Of a DNA stretch of 64,000 nucleotides, positions 29,960-42,049 are shown piece by piece. Below the pieces are notes generated by a model. That model had not been told where the DNA came from and did no database searches. It saw only the letters and a program-made list of their open reading frames with translations. Source of the DNA: Phymatolithon calcareum (Eukaryota > Rhodophyta > Florideophyceae > Hapalidiales); NCBI GenBank assembly GCA_977006965.1, contig OZ345358.1, positions 2,852,001-2,916,000 of the forward strand. The letters run 5' to 3'. Position 1 is the stretch's first letter, and the number at the start of each line of letters is the position of its first letter. The translations under genes were made by a program, and so were the position numbers.

Positions 29960-31388
29960 GAAGAATTCTGGTAACTGGAGTACTTTAGCGTGCAGAAAAA
30001 ATCATAAGACATCCACCTCCAAAAGGTCCCTCACCCCACGCGTGGAGTGACGGGCTTTTTTGGACGTCGTCAAAATTTGCTGGCATTGCAAATCGTAAGT
30101 AGACGTATTAGTCCATTTTCAATACAAATTCCAACTATCTTTCTTTCCCGCAATACATCCCAAAACTACAAAATGTTGCCAAGCAATAATCGCCATCAGC
30201 AGACATACAAAGGAATACAGAATGCTCATATTGCCGTGTTTTCCCCGCACGTTGAACACCCAAGATGAATCCTTCGGTTTCTTATTTCACAGCGAAACAT
30301 GTTGAGGAGCATACTGGGTGATGAAAACTTCGAAGAACTCCTCATCGGCGCCGTGTTCCTACTCCGCGGATACAGTGGTCTGCCGTTCATTTTCTGTTTT
30401 CTTAGAGTTCCGGCTACCTTACGGAATGCTATCGCATCTGGGAAGCGGATGGTTTCAACATGCGAGCGCGTAATATGCACTCAAATGTGTTGAAAAAGCG
30501 AACTCTTTATGCCGAAGGAGCTTCTTTCTCATTGCGGCTGTTGAGCCTTGTGTCCTAGTCCCACTCGCTCTGCGCTGTACCTGACTTGTTCTGATCACCA
30601 ACAATAGCAGACGACAATAGAGAGCGGAGTTCCATTATTCATTCCTGAAGATCCCCCTTGAAAGTACTGCGCTTTTATCCTCATTCTCAGTGAGCCTTCC
30701 ACGGTAGCGGCATTCGTAAATATTACCAATCGAAGGTATACTTCAAAAAAGGCGTGGAACGTTTGCAGGGGTCATCTGGCAGTACAAGGGCAATCTTCGA
30801 CCTTGAGAGACGCACGGATGTAAGACCTGAAACCATTCTAAATAGCCAGCTTGTCTACAAAGCATCGCAGTCTTTCTCAACAATCGCACGGACGGCTCCA
30901 GCACGAGCTTGGCTGTAGGCATGCATACATATTTCAAATTGCCAAGTTCAGCATCTCGTAATACTCTAGATTGTCGTATCGATCCTAAATTTGCCGCTTC
31001 TGTATCCCCAGCTGCTGGCACTTGGTCGACAAACGAGGACATAATAAAACGATGCAGCTGCAATTATTGCGCGCAAATGAGAATTCTAGCGTTGAAATTC
31101 TCTCCTAATCCGGTTTCCCATGCTGGCCCTCTATGCACAAGTGTGTGGTTTACTATATTTAGTCATAAAAATATTATTCTACTGGACCGGATGAAAATCA
31201 TCTCCAGTCAATCATCTCCAGTCAACAATGACAATCAGAGACGGTCAACTTCATCGTCCCTGACGGCGATGTCGGGGGCGTGATATTCATCCTCGTCCTC
31301 TAGTTTCATACAGCGAATCGGACGAGCCAGATACAGCATCCCAAGCCCTGCACCGGCAAGTACAAGTATTACATATCCAGATGCCTGC
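29960..31388. other. Intergenic stretch with small unassigned frames
   Basis: A 106-codon minus frame (30743-31063) has no recognised motif. Beside the 3' end of the LIN-9 gene, a minus frame at 31235-31390 encodes a glycine/alanine membrane segment (YVILVLAGAGLGMLYLA) and an acidic tail (LEDEDEYHAPD). It lacks an upstream ATG and might be a small membrane protein starting at 31339 or an alternative end of LIN-9. Confidence 0.35.
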
Positions 31389-33146
31389 TTACTGCGAGTC
31401 ACTAGACGTGGGCTCTAAAAGTGATGCGGCAAGATTCACCGCCTCAGGCATTCGCGGAAACCGCATTCGAAGGGCGTTGATAAGCTCCTGAACCGCCGCA
31501 GAATCCCGCGTTGCCCGCCCACGAATCAAGATTGCAACAACCGCAGAAACACACTCCATAATTTCCGCCTTTGTGCCTGCACTGGAGGCCTTTAACCGGG
31601 CAAAGCTAGGATGATCTTGTAGCTTGGCCATTCCACCTTTGCACAACGATTTAGCAAGCACCACCGCCCCGCCGGCGCTTGTGAAATCAACACCTTCCAC
31701 CGCCCCGCTTCTTGAACTATTCGCCCCATTTCCACTCATCGGTTTTGCGTCCGATCTTCCATCAAATAAAGGGAGTTTACTCGGCAATGGCGGCTGCTGA
31801 GGCCCGGCACTACTGCCTCCGCCATCGGAAATCCGACTGATACGTGGCCGCTTCGCACTCTCCGGCGTAATGAACGGCGGGGGATGCATATCAGCACCAG
31901 CAATGCCGAATGCGGCATCCAGACGTTGGGCGACACGATGTCGACGCGGTGTGCAAGGTTGAGGAAGATCCAGTGGCGCTTCTTGTGGACCAAACCCTGC
32001 CGGAGCGATTACATCAAGACGAGCATTGATTTCCGATAATGTGGCTAAAGAGGCTTCAGCAGCTGCACGAGTTTCCGGGCGTGCAACAGTGCCGCCGCGA
32101 TTCAACTCCTCTTCAGCTTCATTATTCGCACGTTGCAGCGCCTTCACCGCGATCTCCTTTCGTTCATGCAATCTAATGAGCTCAGAAAGTCGACCAATAT
32201 CGACTTCAGCCTCAACCTCGTCGGAAGCAGACGGGGCATGATGCACCCGCGAAACCAATGGACCGGGCACGCGCGGGCTGGAAACGAGCGTGGCACGCGG
32301 AGATTGAGAAACAAGGCGCGCCATTGACCCGGAGCCTGACGCGCTTAGGTCGCTGAATAAATTGATTCGCGTTGCACGCGATATGCTCCCCGAAAGTGTA
32401 AGCGGAGTACGCGGGATGACACTGCCGGCACTGCCGAACAGCGGGCGTCGTGCGGACGGAGGTGTGCTCAAACCCCCTGTCGCCATACCGGACGAATCAG
32501 GGGCGACAACAGCAGAGGCGGCCTGTGTCACCCGCAAACCGTCCGCGGTGCAAATGGTTGGCGCAAGCATGACGTCAAAGTCAAGCACGTCGTGCTCATC
32601 GCCACTGGGAAGCAGGACGCGAATGCGATCCGCGTCCACAAGGGCGAGAAATTGCGCACGCAACACATGTCCGCCAGAAGTGCGAACAAGAACTTCGGCC
32701 CCAGGGCGCGGGAGGACGGGCGGATCGAAGCGGTAGCGAGTCCACCAGACGGGCCCGAGCGACTCTCCGGAGATCGGGTCAATAGCCTGCGCGAGCGGCT
32801 GTCCGCGTAGCACGCAGCGGACGTCTGCGCGATACAATGCTAGGTCGCGCGCCTCCATGGCGAGGTAGGCGCGAGAGAGGCGACGCGGTGACGCATGGCC
32901 GCCCACAAAGGCGTTGCACATGGCGGCGCGGAGTCGGTTCCACTCGGCGCGGGTGGCGCCTGAAGAGCAGAGATGCTCCATGCCCATGCTGTACACGACG
33001 TCGTCGAACTCGTTGAAGGCAAAGAAGGGGGCGTCTAGCCAAGGGGAGAACCACTCGCAGAGCGCCCATTGCCGCGTGGCAAGGTTCCATTTCGTTTGTG
33101 CAGTGCTCGCGTCCGGCGCGCGTCCTCGCGCTCGCTTCTGCCGCAT
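31389..33146 (-). CDS. LIN-9 / ALWAYS EARLY homologue (DIRP domain)
   Basis: 585 residues, intronless. Residues 20-117 form the DIRP domain: WALCEWFSPWLDAPFFAFNE, then GATRAEWNRLRAAMC, PRRLSRAYLAMEARDLALYR and DVRCVLRG, matching the LIN-9 / Mip130 / ALY core that binds within the DREAM/MuvB complex regulating cell-cycle genes. Next come GPVWWTRYRFDPPVLPRPGAEV and a Tudor-like LVRTSGGHVLRAQFLALVDADRIRVLLPSG, usual after DIRP in this family. The middle is Ser/Pro-rich and disordered. A helix with LHERKEIAVKALQRANNEAEEELNRG (about 330-355) fits the conserved heptad region. The C-terminus has a short helical part. It should act in the nucleus; other MuvB members are not in the window. Confidence 0.9.
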   Translation of the reverse strand: MRQKRARGRAPDASTAQTKWNLATRQWALCEWFSPWLDAPFFAFNEFDDVVYSMGMEHLCSSGATRAEWNRLRAAMCNAFVGGHASPRRLSRAYLAMEARDLALYRADVRCVLRGQPLAQAIDPISGESLGPVWWTRYRFDPPVLPRPGAEVLVRTSGGHVLRAQFLALVDADRIRVLLPSGDEHDVLDFDVMLAPTICTADGLRVTQAASAVVAPDSSGMATGGLSTPPSARRPLFGSAGSVIPRTPLTLSGSISRATRINLFSDLSASGSGSMARLVSQSPRATLVSSPRVPGPLVSRVHHAPSASDEVEAEVDIGRLSELIRLHERKEIAVKALQRANNEAEEELNRGGTVARPETRAAAEASLATLSEINARLDVIAPAGFGPQEAPLDLPQPCTPRRHRVAQRLDAAFGIAGADMHPPPFITPESAKRPRISRISDGGGSSAGPQQPPLPSKLPLFDGRSDAKPMSGNGANSSRSGAVEGVDFTSAGGAVVLAKSLCKGGMAKLQDHPSFARLKASSAGTKAEIMECVSAVVAILIRGRATRDSAAVQELINALRMRFPRMPEAVNLAASLLEPTSSDSQ

Positions 33147-33569
33147 GGTTCGGGCAGATTGTGCAGATGGGCACAGACGGCGGGTGGGTGAGCAGTCGGC
33201 AGAGATGCTGTGTTTGCAGTGATGAAGTTGCGGTGAGATAAGTCGATGATTGCCGGTGAGTAGGGTCGATCGATGCGACTTATTGTTTGGGCGGGATACG
33301 TGGCGACTGTAAGCCAGGCTCCCACTGGGACAATAATCTTATCATATTGTGCGTGGTCCTGCTTTTAATCGTCGTTATTGCCGTGCACCGACATTATTGT
33401 GGTCGGCGGAGGCATCTGGGTTGGGTATAGCATTTACAGCCCCGAGAGTGCTTACAGATGATCTGTACTGTAAGCAATCCGTAGATAGCAGACGAATTCT
33501 GGCAATCGCCAGTTTGCTCAACCCCCTCTTCCGTTTTGCCAGAGCACCCCTCGACTATCTCAAGGATGC
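33147..33569. other. Gap between LIN-9 and the DIRS element
   Basis: Contains the presumed LIN-9 promoter (33147-33340). No terminal repeat of the DIRS element could be identified here by eye. Confidence 0.4.
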
Positions 33570-34508
33570 TTACGAATAGAACCCAACCGGTCCCGTCCTT
33601 TCCGCGAGCTGCACTGATGACTGTCGTCCGACAACCATGCCGACGGAGTCGATTCTACCTCTGCTCGCCCACATGTACCTTTTCCGTGCATCTGAGGTCC
33701 ACAGTCCCATGAATCCTGCCACGAGATCTCCCCCTTCTGGTACGTTTGCGTACATCGTTGCACCGCCTATCCGCAGAGAATGGACACCGGTTGCAAGCGA
33801 GGGAAGCCCTGCCATTGATAGAAATCTTTCTAGGGCTGTTCTTGATTCGTCATAGGTGACCTCGGCTTCAGTCAGCGGATTCCGAAACAAAGGTATTTTT
33901 GAATCCTCGCCCTGCACTTGGTCTCCTTCCAGCATATCTCTTATGGCGCCGGCCGCCGACAGAGACGAGTCTTCTTCATCTAAGATGAATGTCTTCACTG
34001 TTCCCCTCTCCCCGCTCGGGTCTGTTTTGTTTGGTTTCAGCTTGATGCCGACACGCGCGCCCAAGACTCGTCCGTGAATATCTCTGCCATTGTCTACCGT
34101 TAGCCTTCCGCGATGCGTTTCTTGCCTTGCGTCCCATTCTTTGCCCTTCTCTTTCTTTCCGCGAATAAGGTCTCCGCTCCGTAGCACCCCCTGCCACTGG
34201 CAGAGCCACAGAGCCCATAGAACTCTATGAAGCTGTTCGTTCCTGAGATCCATAACTGCCCGTACCGCTCGCAGGCGCTGCGGCAGGATTGGAAGTCGAG
34301 GCGCTGTATGGCTTGGGCTTATTTTGTGTAGACCTTTTAAGACCAGCTCCAATTAGTTACTTCCCACTGTCCCGTCTCTCAGACCGGGCCGACGCCCTAC
34401 GTTCGCAGCATAGTAAGTTCTTACTGTAGATATCACCTGCTCCGCGTATTGAGCTGTGTTCATGCGTCTGCCTGGCTTCCGGGGATAGTATACAATGTAC
34501 TTGGCAAA
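33570..34508 (-). pseudogene. Tyrosine recombinase of the DIRS element
   Basis: An N-terminal SAM-like part (FAKYIVYYPRKPGRRMNT, from 34508) runs in frame, past one TAA at 34353-34355, into a 260-codon catalytic part. The catalytic residues are visible: Arg in GVLRSGDL, His and Arg in HSLRIGGAT, and Tyr in KRYMWAS after FMGLWTSDA. The enzyme would integrate the circular cDNA without target duplication. Only the single stop breaks an otherwise complete enzyme. Confidence 0.85.
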
Positions 34509-35021
34509 CTCCAAAAGCTGAGATCTCCGCATTCAGTTGTTCCATCGAGGGTCTGGCGTGTCCTCTTGGAAGTATCCCGAAACTTATTGGGTCAATTCCT
34601 TTCACCGAACGGAACTCCTTCCAGTACGATACTTGCGAGGATACTGTTCTTATAATTCCAATCGCATGTCACTTTGCTCCTGCCTCGGCTGTGAGCGCTT
34701 CTAAGAGACCTAGAATTGTTACCCTGTCCCGAGTCCTGGAGGCTATTCTCCTTTGTGCCGCAGCTCCTGTCCCTCGTGCTCTTGCATCTCCGGCTCTGAT
34801 TTCAAAACGCCTTCGTTAACCGCGGCCTCGTGCTGCCCTTGTTTTTTGGAATCAATGGGGGAGTCTTGTTCGAGGGCCTCCTGTTTTGTGTTGACTTCTT
34901 CTGAAGGCTGTCTCGTTGGGGAGTGATGGTATTTATTCCGACTGGTGAGGCGGCTAATCATACCCATTTTGATCCGTTAAAACAAAAACAGGAACCTTTT
35001 GGGTTTAGTCTTCTTACATGT
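34509..35021 (-). other. DIRS spacer with small frame
   Basis: A 74-codon acidic, Glu/Gln-rich minus frame (34743-34967) lies between the RNase H end and the recombinase; it may be an inter-domain linker. No motif is recognised. Confidence 0.35.
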
Positions 35022-37376
35022 TCATGCTCTTTTTGCTACTTCATGTATTACCGAGCGTCCAGCTTCAATTATCCTCTCTGACCAAATGCCAAGCTCCCTT
35101 GGCGGGGCGCTGCGCTTGACATCCCATAATTTTTCGGCGCATTCAATGGCTCTTTTAACACGAGAGCGACTGAGGTTGTCCGCTATTTCGTTCTTCTCTC
35201 CAGATATGTGGTGCACTCTTATTGTAATAGCAAGCCTTTTCTAGACCTTCTTCACAATTCGTAGTGCCTCGAGCATTGTTGCTGAGTATGCCCGACTGGA
35301 GTTCACTGAGTCACATTCGCTTTCGTTGTCATTTCGGAAGATTACGCGCATACCAACATGTAACAGTTTTGCCTTAAACGCAACATGGAGGGCTATTGCA
35401 ATCGTGAGTAGCTCCAGGGGCGATACTGATATCACTTCGTCGGATATCGCCTGGCGGAGTTTTGGGCACCACATACCGTACGCGATATTGCCCATGACAC
35501 AGAATCCCCATCCTCCTTCCATCCCTCCGCTCGCATCGGAGTTTGCTCCTTCCAAACCTGCATGCAGGAATATCGGGTTTTTCGTTATTGGCGGCAGTTT
35601 ACCTGCGTGAAACTGTGATAGCATACATTGTGCTTCCTTAATCGATGCGTTTCTTACGATTCCAGCCGCTACTCTCGTGTTTGGCTGAACGCGGAGGCTT
35701 CTGTATGCGTTGTTGCAGAAAATGTTTCCATTATCAACGAAGCGGGAGATGAAGCGATGGAAGCCGGCAAATTCTTGGAGTTGAAGCAGCGGGATGGGCC
35801 TTCCCTTCTTTTCTTCCATTTCCTTTATCATCTCCCTGAACTTTTGAATCTTGGAGTCTCGGGGCCTGCACTCAATGTTGTCGAGGTCCCTAGTATCGTA
35901 GACTGCCCCTACTGATGAGATCTACTGTGAGAATGGCTGATTTGCTTCAGGTTTCTCGCTTAGAGGAACTTCGTAGACGTCTTCCAGGACTCTCCTTATT
36001 CCATCTCTCGCGTCTTGTGCCGCTATCTCGCCAATGACAAAAATAGTGATGTCATCCTGGAATGTGGTCAACACCAAGACGCCATGTTGCCTCGGATCAT
36101 CCGGGAATTTTTCACACCGTCCTCGCCTCCATTCTTCTAGCTTTCTCAACGCTTCCAATTGCCGTATGTTGATGTGTTTGTCGCGGGACAAACCCCATTC
36201 CTCTTCCCGTGCTGTTCTCTCGATTAGTTCTGCTACTAGAAACGTTACTCTTTGTGCAGAGTGTGCAGATGAGGAGCGCCCCATTTGCATGCGATAGTCT
36301 TCTCGGAATCCGCCTAGCGCATAGACGACGGTTTTCCACTTTTCGCTGTCGCAGGTGGCCAACTGCCGGAACCATTTTTTGAGGTCTATCGTGGTGCCCA
36401 TGAGGTTCATGCCGGCATGCCTCGCGCCATCCGGCAAAATGGCAAGCACCTCGTTGTTTGCTTCGATAGATCCCCATTCGAATTCCAGATAGTGTGGCAG
36501 GCGAGTGTTCGCGTTGGATGACACTGGCACCCAGTTTTCTTCCCCAATCTTGACAGAACTCGCGTGAGTGCCGTCCGCTGGCCAGCTCGCGTTCCACACC
36601 AAACGCAAGGAACCATCACCTTTTTTCTCTACACTACCGGGTGCGACTTGGAATGGCACGGACGGGGAGTGGTCGCATGCTTTTCTAATCTAGCCTCTGT
36701 TTACCGCACCTTCCACAACGTTGTTGAATTTCCTTCCCGCATCCCAAGCATTTTTCTGGTGCCGTGAAAAGGTGCAAATCGGGGGAGTGCTGCGTGAATA
36801 GTCATAGAATCCGCACTTCAGGAATTCTAAAAGCTCCCTGTCAGGCCATCCGATCTCGAGTCCGTCTTCTCTGAGGTTTTGTGCATTGAATCCCCAGTTA
36901 TGTCGTGCCGCAGGTTTTTCCACTCGAATATTTGGCATCTTTTTTTCTGTTAGGTCCAGCGCGAATCCGGCCTTCAAAACTTTGATGACCAATGGATTGT
37001 ATTCCTCGAAGCCGATGCGGACCTCCGAGTGTGGCTTCCCGAGTATAGCTCTTCTCCTGTGTGTCGAGTTTTTGGTTCTCTCCTGTTCATTATCTCTGTC
37101 CACTCGGCTTCTGGCAGCCTCAAGACGGCTAATTGCAGCCTGCGTGAAGCAGTGCCTCCACGAGGGAAGATTATCTTTGACTTCCTTAGCCAGTTCACGC
37201 GGGACGGGTAGCGGGTTTCTGGGGTTCGGCGTCAACAGGCCTTGTGGCCCGGGAGGTAGCTTCCTGTGCCTAGGGTGCACTCCGTTTGCCTCTTCGAGTG
37301 GAACGAGAAAGTATCCTCCCCCTCGATATCTTCTCGTAGGGTATCGTCGTACACGAACCGTGAGGTTTCCGTCCAC
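35022..37376 (-). pseudogene. Reverse transcriptase / RNase H of the DIRS element
   Basis: One frame runs from 37376 to 35022, interrupted by only three stops, all TAG (at 36690-36692, 35922-35924 and 35241-35243). RT motifs include GDGSLRLVWNASWP, GTTIDLKKWFRQL, the substrate helix around SSAHSAQRVTFLVAEL, and the catalytic FQDDITIFVIG (Asp-Asp retained). RNase H features are SDASGGMEGGWGFCV, the DNESECDSVNS block and HHISGEKNEIADNLSRS, the last typical of DIRS elements. An N-terminal basic linker occupies the first 200 residues. In-frame continuity over 785 codons suggests recent inactivation by point changes. Confidence 0.85.
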
Positions 37377-37938
37377 TAGCGAAACCGTGCGCCAAGTTAG
37401 AGTTACTGTATCAAGATTAACTTGGGACTTTGCCCCTCGTGAATTTCGGAGGTTGTCGTCCTCCTTTTCTGTGTCTTATTCCTGGAAGGCATCCAAGCCA
37501 GGATCAGTTGCTTCTCGAGCCTGCTCTCCCTGATCCCATTGGATTTTCTGTAGTTTTGTGTCTCGCGGGACGCCGGCGTATGTTTCAGTGATTCGTATGC
37601 CAAGAATTGATAGTGCGGCTCCAGCTTCGGAATGTGTATTTCGCCCTTCAGTGTTTGACACTATATCTTGCAATAGGTTCTCCGTTGCTTCTCTACATTT
37701 TGCCAAGGGTTTCATTTCTGTTTGGGTCTCTTCTTTGTTCTCGAGACGCTTTCGTGCTTGCGGCAGCGCCGCGTCCTCCCCAGGCGCTCCACGGTCACCT
37801 GACCGCTTGCGCTCGGTTAGTCAACTTCGTGATGCGACTGGCCTAGCCTGTGTTTTCTAGTAGCGCACTCGCACTCCAGCTGCTTCTCGTGCCTGTTTTG
37901 CGACCTCTTGAATGCGTGGTGGCCAGCTCTCTGAAATA
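37377..37938 (-). other. DIRS inter-ORF spacer
   Basis: Between the gag-like block and RT. Short frames on both strands without recognised motifs; probably remnants of the gag-pol junction. Confidence 0.35.
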
Positions 37939-39489
37939 TAGCACCATTACTCTTTCATGCATTCCGCTAGCTTGTGTCCCATGTGGTTTCATTTGAAGCA
38001 CGGAAGGGCCTGCAGTCTCTGGCGCTTAGTAGTTGGTCTCTCTCGTCCAGTTTGGGCTCCTTCGGTCCGCCGCTGCGACTGAAACGTTCTGAGACAGTGG
38101 CCGCGGTCCGGTGATAGGCGTTGGCATCCTCTGCCCTCTTCGTCCCTGCAGCTCGTGTGCTTCCCCGAATTTCCGTTTGTACGACTGGACACGGCCGTAC
38201 GCATAGATGCCCTCTGGTTGAGTAAGCGCTGCCCCGAGCACCGTCTCATCGCTCCTAACGGTTTCTCCCATTCTCGCGCTGTGATATGTTGTCATGCACA
38301 TGTGCTTTGCAGCCTGCAAGACGTTATTAAATACGATTTTTGACCTCGGGCCCCACTGCATTAGGGGTGGAACATCTACTTGTTCATTGTTCGCCCTTTT
38401 CCGTACGTCTGCGGCGTGTTCCTCCATGCGAACAGTGAAGCCACGAAATTATCCTTACAAGCTTGCTTCTCCGCCGTGTTCCATGTATGCGTTCTTCAGG
38501 CGCAGACCTAGCTCGATGACTCCAACCCAAGACAACACCGAGGGGTGATGAAGTTTTCTTGCGGCCAGAGAAACCCCTTCAATAACATCCCACAGCTGTC
38601 CGATTGTTTTAACATTGATCCACTTGTATTCCCTTTGCGTACGTGTGAGCCGGTCTCGAGTTGCCATTTTCACCGTCGCATAGCCTGGAATAGCATTAGA
38701 ACGATCCTTGAAGTCGATCCCGCCAAAAAACTCGTATCTGAATCGGTCGCTCTCTCGGAATCGTAGTGTCAGAAGCTTAGCTATTTCCACCTGTGGAATC
38801 AGTCTCAGGGAGTTCTCCTGGTTTAGAACCTCAAACATCGTGCTGACAAAGTCCTTCTCGGCAGCAGGGAAGGAAAAAATGGAGAGGTCGGGACCGCCAA
38901 CTTGCAGTGCGTTTAGTGTGTTGCCCGTGGCCTCTGTCAATAGCCGCACCTTCGAGATGTCTATCTTTTTCGTTTTCTTTCTGCGGAAGCAGCCCTCCAG
39001 TTCCGCAGTCTCTCCGTCGTTCAGACGTAACTCGTCATCTTTCGGTTCTCGGCGGAGAACAAAGGTAGGGTGTGGCAACCCAGCGGCGGGGTCTCTTCGT
39101 GTACCCCGGTTCGCGCCCTCTGAAGGTCCGGACCATAACGCGCAGTGTAGCTCCCGTTCTCGTCCTTGTCCAGTGATCATCGTCATGATTTCATCCAGGT
39201 CTCCAAAGACTGCGGCCAGGCAGAGGTCATTCCAGGGCCGGCCGACATCAAGTTGGATTGTTGTTTTTAGCTGTCGGATACGTTTGGCAACGTCATCCAT
39301 TGCCTTCCAGTCTATTCCAGCACTACCGGCGCTGCCGGTGTCAGTTTCCGTCATTTCCATATCTTTTGCAATGATTCCAGCGGTCGTAGCAACGTCTTCA
39401 ATTCCTCTGATTTGCTCGATTACTGGGAGGTCCTCCTCCGGGGAACATTCCCATTGAGCTTCGTCTTTCGCTGACACGCGCAATTGCAA
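37939..39489 (-). pseudogene. Gag-like ORF of the DIRS element with a broken zinc knuckle
   Basis: A 344-codon frame (39489-38455) is followed in phase, after two TAA stops, by 133 more codons (38427-38026). In another frame near 38000-37960 comes CFK-stop-NHMGHKLAEC. This is a CCHC zinc knuckle (C-x2-C-x4-H-x4-C) in which the second Cys codon is TGA. The main part is helical and charged (for example IRQLKTTIQLDVGRPWNDL), fitting a capsid-like role, though the fold is not recognisable by eye. The frameshift between 38026 and 38000 is a further lesion. Confidence 0.65.
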
Positions 39490-39706
39490 CGCTCAGCAGA
39501 GCTGTTCTAGCAAACGTGGCGACCTAAGCCAGCCTATATCACCCTCTTTACGGTCTTCGTATTGGGCTAGGGATAGGAGTGCGTCGAATGTTTTGCACAT
39601 TAGCTTGCTCCGTGGTTAGCGTTCCGAGCTTTGCCTGGACATCATTTCGATTGAGAAGGTCTTCCAGCTTCCTGGCCAGTGGACCCGGTGCATTCTCGTT
39701 CGTGAA

Positions 39707-40018
39707 CTAATCAGAATGGACCACACGTTCAACGAACTGGCTAGGAAGAGTCAGAGTTTTTGCCAGGATCCTGTCGATACCAGGAAAAATAATCTGGTCC
39801 TGCCGTTGCAGGGTAGTGCCATCTGCTGCTGCTCCGGCAAACGGAGGCGCAAAGATGGACTGTTGTTGGAACGGCCCGCGGAGAGGGCGCACAAGAAGGT
39901 ACTTGTGCGTACCCTTTGCAGATGATTTCACTTCAACAAATGCACCTTTCCTTCGACGGGGGCGTATTCCTTGCATTTTCCACCCCTTCGCCACCGCTTC
40001 GTCGTAGGTCACGCTCAA
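39707..40018 (-). pseudogene. 5' coding remnant of the DIRS element
   Basis: 103 codons, basic, with KGWKMQGIRPRRRKGAFVEV. It precedes the gag-like frame and is out of phase with it. Membership in the element is inferred from position and strand. Confidence 0.4.
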
Positions 40019-41521
40019 GATAATTCCCGGGACAGCATTAGGGCGTTCTGCAATATCCGTGTTGGGATTAGAGGCTATGACGACTGCGGATTGGATTCCT
40101 CTGGCTGCGTCTGTCGCTTCCCTTATAGCACCTGCGATTCCTATTGAAGATATCGCGGCTAGTCGGGAGCAGCGGCGCTTCGGCTCTTTTCGTTCCGTAC
40201 CGCGCGGAGGGGTGCTAAGGCCTGTATGCCCCTGTTACTGCGGCGCGGCTTCGATTCGAACTCCTCGTTTCCCGTCCTTCTTCGTGTACTGTTATTTTGA
40301 CGGTGGTGCGAGGTCTGGTACCTAATTTTCTGCCTTCTTTCCTTGCTTCACCCGGACGCGTAAAATATAGAGCTTAAACAGGTCTCGCAGAGTTGGGGTT
40401 TTCGGTTCAGTCCCCTTCTTCGTAGCGCGACCTGCATGGGTAAATCTCCTTCAGTTGGTTTCGCTTCGCCCGGTTGCCTTTGTTCTCGCGCTTTTTGTTC
40501 TTTTTATCGCTACCCAGAGCGCTCGTTTTCACGCTTCATTAAGTGCCGCTAGTAAGAGAAAATGTTTTTTGTCTGACCCTATTGCGTCCGACGATTGGCA
40601 TTCGCCGCCCTCGTTGCGAGCTCTTGCAGTCAGTGCCCCTCGCCCTTTGGCGCACGGGACTCTATATTGGTGCATGACATGCACACGTGTACCGACACTA
40701 ATTGCGGGACCTACAAGAAGGCTAATGCTCAAAATACGGTACGGCCAGAACTGGGCCTGTGTCCCTTCTCTGACCGGTTTTTTGTTTCTGTGTGCGCGTG
40801 AGAAAAACGACTGATCAAAACCAACTTTAATTCACCAACCTAGCCAAGCCGAGATTAAAGCAACATTCAATTGTGATGAAATTAACAAAAGCAAGGACAG
40901 GTGAAGTTTAGACATCTATGGGGCAACGTCAGGGACCAACGTTTCACCCTTGCACATTGCGTCGTACTGTACTTAACATATAGTACAAGCAGATGCGTAA
41001 TTCTAACACTTCATTGCATTAATTGTTGTGCATCCACCTGGTGGAGGGGGGGGAGGAATCCGTAATACGAGCAGTTGGAGCAGCTCGAAGAGGAAAGATC
41101 TAAACCACTGTTCTCAATGTTCCTTGACAATTAACCGTCTCTTGTCGCTGAATGAACCTGTGAGGAAGCTCACATAGTAGAGGTTAGTGCTATTATCCTA
41201 ACCAATTGTATCTATCCAGTACCCATGATAGGAAATAGACTAAGTAGGGCAATACACAAAAAGTTTATTATTTGGTGCACAAAATAGTTTCGGTCGATAG
41301 GTTAGCGGATGAGAACTTCCTAATGCTGTTGCTTTTAAACGTCGTGACATTGTCTTCGGATTCTTTAATAAAAGGCCCTTATATCGACGATTGACACACT
41401 AGTACTATAATCAGCGGGATAGTGTAGATGGGGCGAAAGAAAGGGGTTTATGCTGAACGCCGAGACAATGAGCCCCCAGCGCCGGATTCAATTTTTTGTC
41501 AATAGTACATACTCTGATGAG
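40019..41521. other. No confident gene
   Basis: Frames at 40059-40325 and 40455-40814 (plus) have no recognised motif; the first 800 bp may still belong to the DIRS element's 5' region. 40.85-41.5 kb is AT-rich and empty. Confidence 0.35.
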
Positions 41522-41803
41522 CTAGGGGAAGGAAGAATTTGACGGAGAAGGCGTCATTGAAATGTTCGTCAAATGAAGTGCCAATTCTAGAGCACAAAGT
41601 GCTGCTTCGGACAAAGCTCCATTCTTGCCGTTTTGACGAAACAGCGAAAAGGCCTGCAGGGATCGAAACAATGCATCGTCGAATGTATCAGGATCGCGTC
41701 CACAGTGGTCAACTAACAATCCAAGATCCATTTCTTCCAAATCAGTGTCGGGCGTCTCCACTTTTATTCGGTTTATCAGAGCCTCGTACATGTTCTCCAT
41801 CAC
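41522..41803 (-). CDS. Small acidic protein, repeated family
   Basis: 93 codons from ATG to stop. It contains ETPDTDLEEMDLGLLVDHCGRD; a second copy of this block (KTPYGDAEEMDLGLLADYCAR) is at 58110-58180, also minus strand, so the peptide belongs to a dispersed family. The rest is helical (DDALFRSLQAFSLF, EAALCALELALHLTNI). Function unknown. Confidence 0.45.
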   Translation of the reverse strand: MMENMYEALINRIKVETPDTDLEEMDLGLLVDHCGRDPDTFDDALFRSLQAFSLFRQNGKNGALSEAALCALELALHLTNISMTPSPSNSSFP

Positions 41804-42049
41804 AGCTCATTAATTATGCTTACTAGCTGTCGCGGCCTCTGTTATGTCGCTGTCCCAAGGCGGTCGCTTTTTCCTCTCGCGACTGTACGCCGCACAAATT
41901 GGATCGCGATAGTCATGCTGCTTGTGGTAGAGGATCGCTTGGGCCATACTTGCACGTGTCTCTCGTGTGTCTATGCGCTGCATCGCTGTCTTTTGCGTAG
42001 GTTGTAGTATATAAGCTAGTTAGTTCCTTCCTCTGAGTAAAGGAAGGTG
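41804..42049. other. Gap with no gene
   Basis: Nothing recognised. Confidence 0.3.

Larger units (their letters stand above)
33570..40018 (-). mobile_element. DIRS-type retrotransposon, decayed
   Basis: Minus-strand order is gag-like, RT/RNase H, tyrosine recombinase, which defines the tyrosine-recombinase (DIRS/Ngaro) class rather than an LTR element with DDE integrase. Each coding block has several stops of all three kinds. Terminal repeats (inverted for DIRS, split direct for Ngaro/PAT) were not found by eye, so the ends given are the limits of recognisable coding sequence. Confidence 0.85.

Noticed and set aside
36886-37533. Long plus-strand ORFs over the DIRS element (also 38708-39457)
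   Set aside because: They are antisense shadows of the gag and RT frames.
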